Assembly (NCBI GenBank): GCA_013400155.1
Contig: VXBM01001317.1
Location: forward strand, 6,063-70,062
DNA length: 64,000 nt
Direction: 5' to 3'
DNA from: Helopsaltes ochotensis
Taxonomy: Eukaryota; Chordata; Aves; Passeriformes; Locustellidae
Under the pieces are notes generated by a model. It was not told where the DNA came from and did no database searches. It saw only the letters and a program-made list of their open reading frames with translations. Position numbers and translations under genes: made by a program. This document shows positions 57,626 to 64,000 of this stretch, in pieces; the stretch's first letter is position 1, and the number at the start of each line of letters is the position of its first letter.

Positions 57626-59027
57626 CCTGCTCCTTTGTACAAAGCCCAGTCCTGAACTGGACACCCCTCAGCGCAGGATTCCCACCAGCACCGTGCCAGG
57701 GCAGCAGATCCTCACTGGAGATGAGTGACCTGATCCACTGCCCCATATTAAATAATATCCCTCACGCTGGGCTTTACCTCTGTCACACTGCAAGTGGCCT
57801 TGCCCAGTCACAACTGCTGGGTAAGTGAATTTTTGTTTTTGTAAGGGCCTGTCTCCTCCCCGCCCTCTTGCTAACCCACTTTTGGGCAAAGCTTCCCACT
57901 TGGAAACCTGCCTGTCCCATTAACCTCTGCAAGCAGGGCGATGATGCCAAGTGTTTGGGAGCTGCTCCCAAGGGAAAGCAATGTTTGCAACCCAAGGAGA
58001 CATCAGTCCTGGGCAGCTCAAAGCAGGCAGGGAGGGGGAGAACCAGCCTGGGCACAGAGGGTGCAGTGCCACCTGCTCTGCCTTCCTGGGTAACCAGTAG
58101 AAAACTGGGTTTACTCCCAAACAGGAATCCCAATTTCCAGCAGTGTTGACACACAGCTTCAACTCCAAGGTATCCATACCTCTTATTTTTCAGTTTAGTG
58201 GTGCAGTTACAGAGATAATTCCCTTGCAAACCTTCCCATCTGGGAACTCACCCCTTGAAACCTTGATGCCATTCGGTCACCAAGGTCACTCGGTAAAAAT
58301 CTCTGCTAAAAAACACCCCAGTCCCACCACATTGCTCAGGAAAATCCCCACTGGAATTGGAGCAGGGCAAGCTGGTGGTGATGGGGTTGTGTGAGCCAAA
58401 TGGAGGTGGAACAGTTGAGGTTTTTTTCCCCTTCTCTTTCCTTGGAGATGAAAGAGAAAGATCAGAAGAGGATTGAATCCATTACATTACTCGTAGGCGT
58501 GTGTGTGTGTACCTGGTACTTATTTACGTTGGCGTCTGTGTACAACTGGGCAGATAAAATGAAAGAATTTAGGACATATCTGGCACAGCCACACACACTT
58601 TCAGAGCACAAGATAAACAATAGATGATTGCATGTTTAAAGCATTTTCCTTGATAAAAGATTGAATAATTTACCAGTAATGACAGGGAGCGATGGAGCGG
58701 TCAGCGAGCCACATTGCACAGCAATTGCACCACACCAACTCCAGCCATGCTGTTGGGGCTATTTTGTTTGTCTTGGACATCATTTTTTTTGGCAACCATC
58801 TGCTGGACTTTGCAAAAGAGCAGATCCAGTGGGAAACGCCCCATGGGAAGCGTGGAATGGAGTGTGCGTGTAAAAAGCGGCGCGGGGGGAAAAGTGGGAA
58901 TTTGTTGGGTGCTGGCTTGGAGGAGATGCATTGATCTGGAGAATGCGAATGGGCACATCTGGCAGAGACAGACCTGGGAACAGGATTGTCCTGCCTGGTC
59001 CCAGCAGCACCTGGGTTTACCAGGAAA
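57626..59027. other. Unannotated sequence
   Basis: No gene or repeat family is recognised. A short GTGTGT tract lies near 58499-58510. Confidence 0.45.
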
Positions 59028-59305
59028 CATAGACTCAGAGAATGGTTAGAATTGAAATAGACTCCAAAATGATCTTGTCCAAGCCTTCACGGATCATCAC
59101 CTTTTCAACAAAATTAGAGCACTGGTCCAGTTCTTTCTTGAACACCTCCCTGGGCCGCTCCTTCCAATGCTTGACAACCCTTTCACTGAAGAAATTCCTT
59201 CTGTTTTTTCAATCTGGACCTTCCCTGGTGGAACTGGAGGCCATTTCCTTTTGGGAAAAGAGGCTGACCCCCACCCTGCCCACAGGACAGAGCTGCTGTG
59301 CTATT
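59028..59305 (-). mobile_element. CR1 LINE 3' fragment, older subtype
   Basis: CATAGACTCAGAGAATGG, TTGAACACCTCCCTGGGC, CCAATGCTTGACAACCC and TCACTGAAGAAATTCCTTC in minus orientation. The subtype lacks GGGACCTTAAAG, reading ATAGACTCCAAAATGATC instead. Confidence 0.88.
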
Positions 59306-60100
59306 TCTCCAGCTTTTTTTGCCATGGCTGAAGCACAGGGCACCAGGGGTTCATTCATTTGGTGCTGCCAGCTCAGTTAGATGATGCCAAGCCACATGAG
59401 CTCATGGGTTCAACCCCTTCAGCTGGATGGAGCTGATAGAAAACCACCAGCTTTGTCTGAATTACAGCTTGGCCCTTGATTAGGTGTCAGGGAGTCAGGT
59501 CACTGTGTGGGTGCTGCTGTGACCTGGGTCAGTGGCTGCCTGCACCCTGCAGAGCCTGGGGATGTGCGTTTGGGCTCCTTCCTCATGCCCAGGCTTCAGC
59601 CTTGAGCCCCAGTGACCCAGATTTCAAGGGGTTTTATCTTGATGGACACTGTGAGCAAGCCTGGCCTCCAGATCTGACTGGGGAAAGGTCCTAACAGATG
59701 GTTCAAACTTGCAAAGTACTCATGTTTCACTTAAGAACAGGATTTATGGTGTATCAGACGTGTAGGACTATTTTTGTTCCTCTTCTGTTTAGTTTTGCTT
59801 AACTCTTTGTTTGCTTCTTTCTGCTTTGTCTTTGGGAGCATCCTGACCCATCTCCAGGTTGTCTCAGCAGGGGAATCAGGATTTTCCAGATCTCTTTGGC
59901 TGTTCCCAGCTGGGCTTTCCTGATACTTTCCCTCCACCATCCCTGCTTGAAAGACAGAAGCAGCAACCCCTGACCAGGGCAGAAAGGAGTGGGCAGAGCC
60001 AGGTCTTGCCCAGGCCCCTTCTCCACACCCCTGAGGAGTAGCTCCATGCACAGGAGAGCCACAACACCTTCTACCCACCCTGTGACCATGCAGGGGGAAA
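59306..60100. other. Unannotated sequence
   Basis: Nothing recognised. Short frames on both strands only. Confidence 0.5.
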
Positions 60101-60548
60101 TGATGCCTTAAGTTTTATCTCTGCTGTGTTTCATATTCTGTGCTGCCCAGGGGTGCAGCTCTGAGCTCACACTCAGGGTCACTCAGCTCTCTGCACACAG
60201 CAGCCACACAAAACAAATCCTTTTCCCAATGCACACCAAGGACAACTTTCAGGCCCAAAAGCACAAACAATGGTGGACTGAAGGGAGGAACAAGAAGAAT
60301 GGGACCTCACAACCTGAAGGTGTAATTGGACAATTAAACCCCCATATGAAAATGGACCAAAACTCATAAAAATGTAAGATCTCGTGACCAGTCAGCCATT
60401 TTGTGATCTTTCTTAGTCCATCTTGGGTGTAGCCCTGGTCAGACTCCTGTCCTGCCCAAGGTGTATCCTAGAGGCCTTTCAATAAATACCTCCTTTATTC
60501 TCTACCTGTGTCCAGTCTCTGTTTCAGGTCAGCCTTCCCAAGGCATCA
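60101..60548 (+). mobile_element. LTR, endogenous retrovirus family B
   Basis: A 448-bp LTR whose ends form a perfect inverted repeat, TGATGCCTT at the start and AAGGCATCA at the end, as expected for retroviral LTRs (TG...CA). AATAAA is at 60481-60486. The TATA counterpart is decayed to CATAAAAAT near 60364. It aligns with 37054-37507 throughout. The flanking bases do not form an obvious target duplication, and no internal genes adjoin. Confidence 0.83.
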
Positions 60549-61611
60549 CCATTGCCCTCCCCATTCCTTTCTGGCCTGGGTTGTCACCCAGCACCGCTTG
60601 TGCTCACCCTGTCCCAGTGCCCTGCCCACCCAGGCTCTGTCTCTCCTGCCACACAGCAAACACGGGCTGCATTTCTTGGGAATCCTGTGGAAAATCACTG
60701 AGAACGGCTGTGCAGCAAACAGGTGATTTTTACCGTGCGCAGCATCACACAAATTGTTGCCATCTGTTTACAGTCACCTTGTGTGGGAGGGAGAATTCAA
60801 ACAGTGGGGAGTTTTAAGGGGGGGGGGAGGGGGTGTGGAAATTCCTGTGACTTTTAAAGCTGAGATTGCAGATCTCAGGGAGAAGGGAGATCTCAAAAAA
60901 AGGGAGAGGAACCCCAAAGCGGCAGAAGATGAACGAGTGCATTGAGAACAGGAGTGTTAGAGCAGGTCTGAGATATTTTCATTTTTTTCTGACTTCTCTT
61001 TAAAGGAAGTGAGATGATTTGAGTCACATAATGCCATCAGCCCATCCCACAAGGGATTTCAGCATTTAAAATGTGAAGGGCTCCATCCAGCCCTGCTGCA
61101 GGAGGCTGAAAAGTTGTTTCCTCCTTCCCCAGAAGTTACTATTCCCGTAGCAGAAAAGCAGGCGGGTTTATGACTCATCCATTCAAGATTATGTATTAAA
61201 TAATACTCTGGACTTTGAGCTGTGGCAGCTGAGAGGCAGCACATGTTTTGCCAGCTCTGTTACAGGGGTGACAGTTGGAAACCTGGCCATTTACACAATG
61301 ACTTTGTGGACTAAAAAAACCTCCTCACCTTCAGCAGGAGCTGGGAAAAGTAGCTTGGGTTTCTGTGGTTTGTCATGGAAAAATCTTTGTGTTAGCTTTA
61401 AAAAAGAGCAGCCAGAAACTGGAGGATCTGAAGGTGTCTGACTGTTTGTGCTGACCTGGGATTCATCTTGTGAGTAAGAGAGAAAGGGAAAAGCTTGCTG
61501 AAACTGGATGGACAAAATACCAGTCCAGGGCAAATGAGGGGAGGATCACTGTCCTGGTCTAGATTTAAGTAATTAATATTCCTGAAGAGGAGAGCTCCTT
61601 CTTGATGTTTA
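60549..61611. other. Unannotated sequence
   Basis: No gene is recognised. A G10 run followed by AGGGGG lies at 60818-60833. Confidence 0.45.
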
Positions 61612-61815
61612 TCATGGAATCATGGAATGGTTTAGGTTGGAATGGGCCTTAAAGATCATCCAGTTCCACCCCCTGCCATGGGAAGAGACACTTTCCTCTA
61701 TCCCAGGTTGATCAGTACCTTGTCCAACCTGGCCTTGGACACTTCCAGGGATCCAGGGGCATCCATAGCTTCTCTGGGAAATCTGTTTAAACCTTTTGTG
61801 GCTCTGCTGGTGAAG
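61612..61815 (-). mobile_element. CR1 LINE 3' fragment
   Basis: ATCATGGAATCATGGAATGG shows two terminal octamers, then TTAGGTTGGAATGGGCC and CCCTGCCATGGGAAGAG. The copy ends near AAACCTTTTGTGG. The clean octamers suggest a relatively young insertion. Confidence 0.94.
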
Positions 61816-61941
61816 TCATGGCCCTGGAGAAATATTTGTTTCTGGCCTTTACATCTTCCCCTACAGCAGATTCAGCTGTTTCACTGTGGCTTACAAAGCG
61901 TGGGCTTTGCCAACTTGCATTTCTAATTTTTCTCTTTGCAG

Positions 61942-62113
61942 ACCTTTTGTTGTGGCTTGGGTGTTTCCCATGGGCCTGCTGCCCGCAGCAAGCAGAGCAA
62001 AAACCTTCCGTGCTGTGGACCTGCTGAAGGTTGAGGGTAAATTTGTCCTGGAAAGCAGTTGCGAGATCAACCAGGGGATGAATTTAGTTTCTTCAGCGGA
62101 CATGCCAGGCTAA
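61942..62113 (+). other. Candidate exon after a splice acceptor, unknown
   Basis: CTAATTTTTCTCTTTGCAG ends at 61941. The frame CCT TTT GTT from 61943 stays open for 56 codons to TAA at 62111. It encodes a hydrophobic start followed by mixed residues. A weak donor (GAGG|GTAAAT) near 62036 could end it earlier. No partner exon or domain is recognised. Confidence 0.15.
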
Positions 62114-62452
62114 CACTGTGCCTATGCTGCAGACAGATTCCATTTGAAGTAAAGCTAAAATGGCAATGAAGACAAAGGAGCCTGAAATGTAACAGTTTAA
62201 GAAAAAAGAATACTGAACTCGAGTTGGTTAATCAGTAGTTTTTATATCTCCTTTTCTACTCCAATCCAAATAAGCTCTGGCTACCCGTCTGTGTTATGAC
62301 CATGCCTGTTCTCTGTGCAAACACACACCCAGCCCCATGGAGCACCATTTTTCCATGCAAGAGGTGGGGTTTGCCGTTGTGATCTTGAAATTAGGCCTGC
62401 AAGAAGTTCATGTCACAGTGTTCCTGTTTGCCTATCTCTGCTTGTTAATAGC

Positions 62453-62469
62453 AAAAAAAAAAAAAAAAA
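62453..62469 (+). repeat. Poly(A) tract, 17 nt
   Basis: A short uninterrupted A run in otherwise unassigned sequence. Confidence 0.85.
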
Positions 62470-62617
62470 TTGTACTACATTTGCTGAGGCTGATGAGGTT
62501 TGACTTCGACACCTTTGATGCCACCTGATCCATTTGGAATTTGCTGCTGCCTGGCAGCTGTGGCTTAATTGTCCAGGATGGTGCTTTATTCTTCAGCTGT
62601 GCCTGAGGCAGATGCTG

Positions 62618-62695
62618 GTTAGGGGATGGTTCCCTGTGCACACCATCTTCTCTGCTGTTAGGGGATGGTTCCCTGTGCACACCATCTTCTCCGCC
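62618..62695 (+). repeat. Tandem duplication of a 39-bp unit
   Basis: Two copies, at 62618-62656 and 62657-62695, share GTTAGGGGATGGTTCCCTG and CACACCATCTTCTC and differ at only a couple of bases near the end. The unit is a multiple of three, so the overlapping frames repeat a 13-residue segment on both strands. Confidence 0.9.
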
Positions 62696-62935
62696 GCGTG
62701 TCGGTCACGAGATCCGCCGGGCTCGTGTGAGCCTGCGGTGAGCTCTTCTGGCACCGGGTTTTTCTGCGCACGGATCGCTGCCAAGTGTTTCGGCAAGAGC
62801 GAGGGCTCCACGCTCTGCCAGCTCCCCGCTGCTGACACAGATGGCTCCAAAAGTCATCCGAGCAGATCATTTCCCTCCTCTGACAAAGCCAGGTGTCTTT
62901 ACGCCGCGGCGCGGTTACGCTTTCGCTGGAAGGTT
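62690..62935. promoter_or_regulatory. CpG-rich patch
   Basis: About 25 CpGs in 245 bases, roughly the number expected without CpG loss, including GCCGCGGCGCGG near 62900. It lies directly after the 39-bp duplication. This is CpG-island-like DNA, but no transcript start is evident. The open frame across it (62534-63007) has no recognised domain. Confidence 0.38.
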
Positions 62936-63780
62936 GTTTCAGGAGTAAAACCTCCCTGCTCTTCACTCGCCAGTCATTCTCCAAAACCAACTGAAATTTC
63001 TTTCTGAGTTTTGTTCAGCTAGAGTTTGCTCCCCAGCACAGCAGCAGTGAGGACAGGCATTACCATAAAATCCTGTTTATTAGCAAACCCAGTGACCTGC
63101 CCTGGTGAAAATCCCTTTCCAAAGTCCCACCCTGTTCCTCGGCGCTAGGTGCGACCGCCGAGTGACGTTAGTTTTGTAGTTTGAGGCTTAAGAAAAAAAA
63201 AAATACCCCAAACCAAACCGACACGTAATAATTTGCAGATGTTGGCAGACGGCGATGATGCATGAGTTGAAGCTCTCTTTGGGTGCCAAGCCACAAATAT
63301 ATATATCATTTTTTTTATAGTCTCCCATTCCTGGAACTGAAAGAGGCTTCAAAACAATCAATATGTAAACACAAATACAGAGCACTCCCTTCTGAGCGAC
63401 ACCACTGCTGCTACTGCTGCTACACACAGAGGGCTTTTTCTCAGTGGCTGTGTCCTTCTTCAGAGCTGCTTTTTGTCCTTTGTTTACAGGCACAGGTCTG
63501 CAGGGCCAGCGCAGCTCCTGCAAAACGAGGGGAGGTGTTCACACTTTCTGAACATTTTAAGTTGCTGTAGGCTGTTTCAGGCAGAAACTCCAGGATGGAG
63601 TTATGTTTTATTTACTGCTGGATTTCCTTATTGGCTTTCTACTTAGCAGCACCATGTCCAAGGACTTTGAAAACTGAAGTTTTCTCTTTATTCCTTGAAC
63701 TCTTTATCGCAAGAGTGCTCGTTTCCTTTTACTGCCTTCCACGGGTATTTTGCTTCTAAACCAAAGGGGACACCTTAGAA

Positions 63781-63908
63781 GATGAGTTTTCTTTTCACAT
63801 GAGGGCCATGCAGAAACTTGCCATCAAACTTGCTTTGAAGATAATTTTGGTGTCTTTTTAACACCTTTTCTTGCTGGAAAATGAGCTGATATCATCACTC
63901 TGACAACC
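63781..63908 (+). repeat. Unclassified direct repeat, copy 2
   Basis: Matches 50190-50317 in the same orientation, with AATTTTGGTGTCTTTTTAAC as the best-preserved core. Identity by eye is about 70 percent, so the repeat is old. No family is assigned. Confidence 0.7.
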
Positions 63909-64000
63909 CAGGGAGGGTCAGGTTGTGGTCAGCTGCAAACCACTTGCAGCCACTTGCTACCAAAGTCAACTTTCCAGTATGGTCTGCCATGACTTTGGGG

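Noticed and set aside
56958..57746. 262-codon minus-strand open frame
   Set aside because: Most of it is antisense to the CR1 copy at 57165-57625.
1..64000. tRNA genes, CRISPR arrays, operons, origins and riboswitches
   Set aside because: None was seen. The sequence has the texture of vertebrate nuclear DNA, where bacterial-type features are not expected, and no cloverleaf with a clear B box was noticed, although a dedicated tRNA search was not possible.

Overview
The window looks like a stretch of bird nuclear genome, most likely a songbird. The evidence is the dense scatter of CR1 LINE fragments, recognisable from their 3' ends (a GGTTGGAAGGGACC / GGTCCCTTCCAACC block next to ATTCTRTG-type octamers), together with short solo LTRs of endogenous retroviruses, two assembly gaps and no bacterial-style gene packing. 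I found no protein-coding gene that I can identify with confidence. Most open reading frames are short, and many lie in repeats. The window is best read as intergenic or deep-intronic DNA.

Repeats explain much of the readable structure. I place about 23 CR1 pieces on both strands, nearly all 5'-truncated. There are eight LTRs in two families. Family A (about 280-350 bp, 6-bp target-site duplications, class II-like) lies at 4619, 4969, 8659, 14505 and 20298. Family B (about 440-455 bp, with TGATGCCTT/AAGGCATCA termini in the best copy) lies at 23399, 37054 and 60101. An L2/MIR-type 3' end directly follows the 37-kb LTR. Two further repeat pairs match each other but no family I can name: an inverted pair (25.2-25.7 kb and 49.3-49.9 kb) and a direct pair (50.2 kb and 63.8 kb). 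Simple sequence includes an 82-nt T run at 41.1 kb, a TTG run at 26.0 kb, a duplicated 39-mer at 62.6 kb and several G- or C-rich tracts.

The non-repetitive remainder holds three CpG-rich patches (3.5, 8.4 and 62.8 kb) and several AT-rich blocks dense in homeodomain-, octamer- or MEF2-like words (22.2, 32.1, 48.8 and 55.6-56.3 kb) that could be conserved non-coding elements. It also holds a few splice-flanked open frames. The two most worth testing are a minus-strand two-exon frame (39265 down to 38244) predicting a 62-residue cysteine-rich protein with an AATAAA about 510 bases downstream, and a plus-strand pair of open frames joined in phase across a donor at 29188 and an acceptor at 29701. 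Both are inferences from sequence alone and may be chance.

The most striking direct observation is at 4.6-5.3 kb. Two family-A LTRs of different subtypes sit tail to tail in opposite orientation, separated by and flanked by the same CCTGAG(G) word. This suggests that a second integration landed in the target-site duplication of the first. I did not find a clear new biological system.
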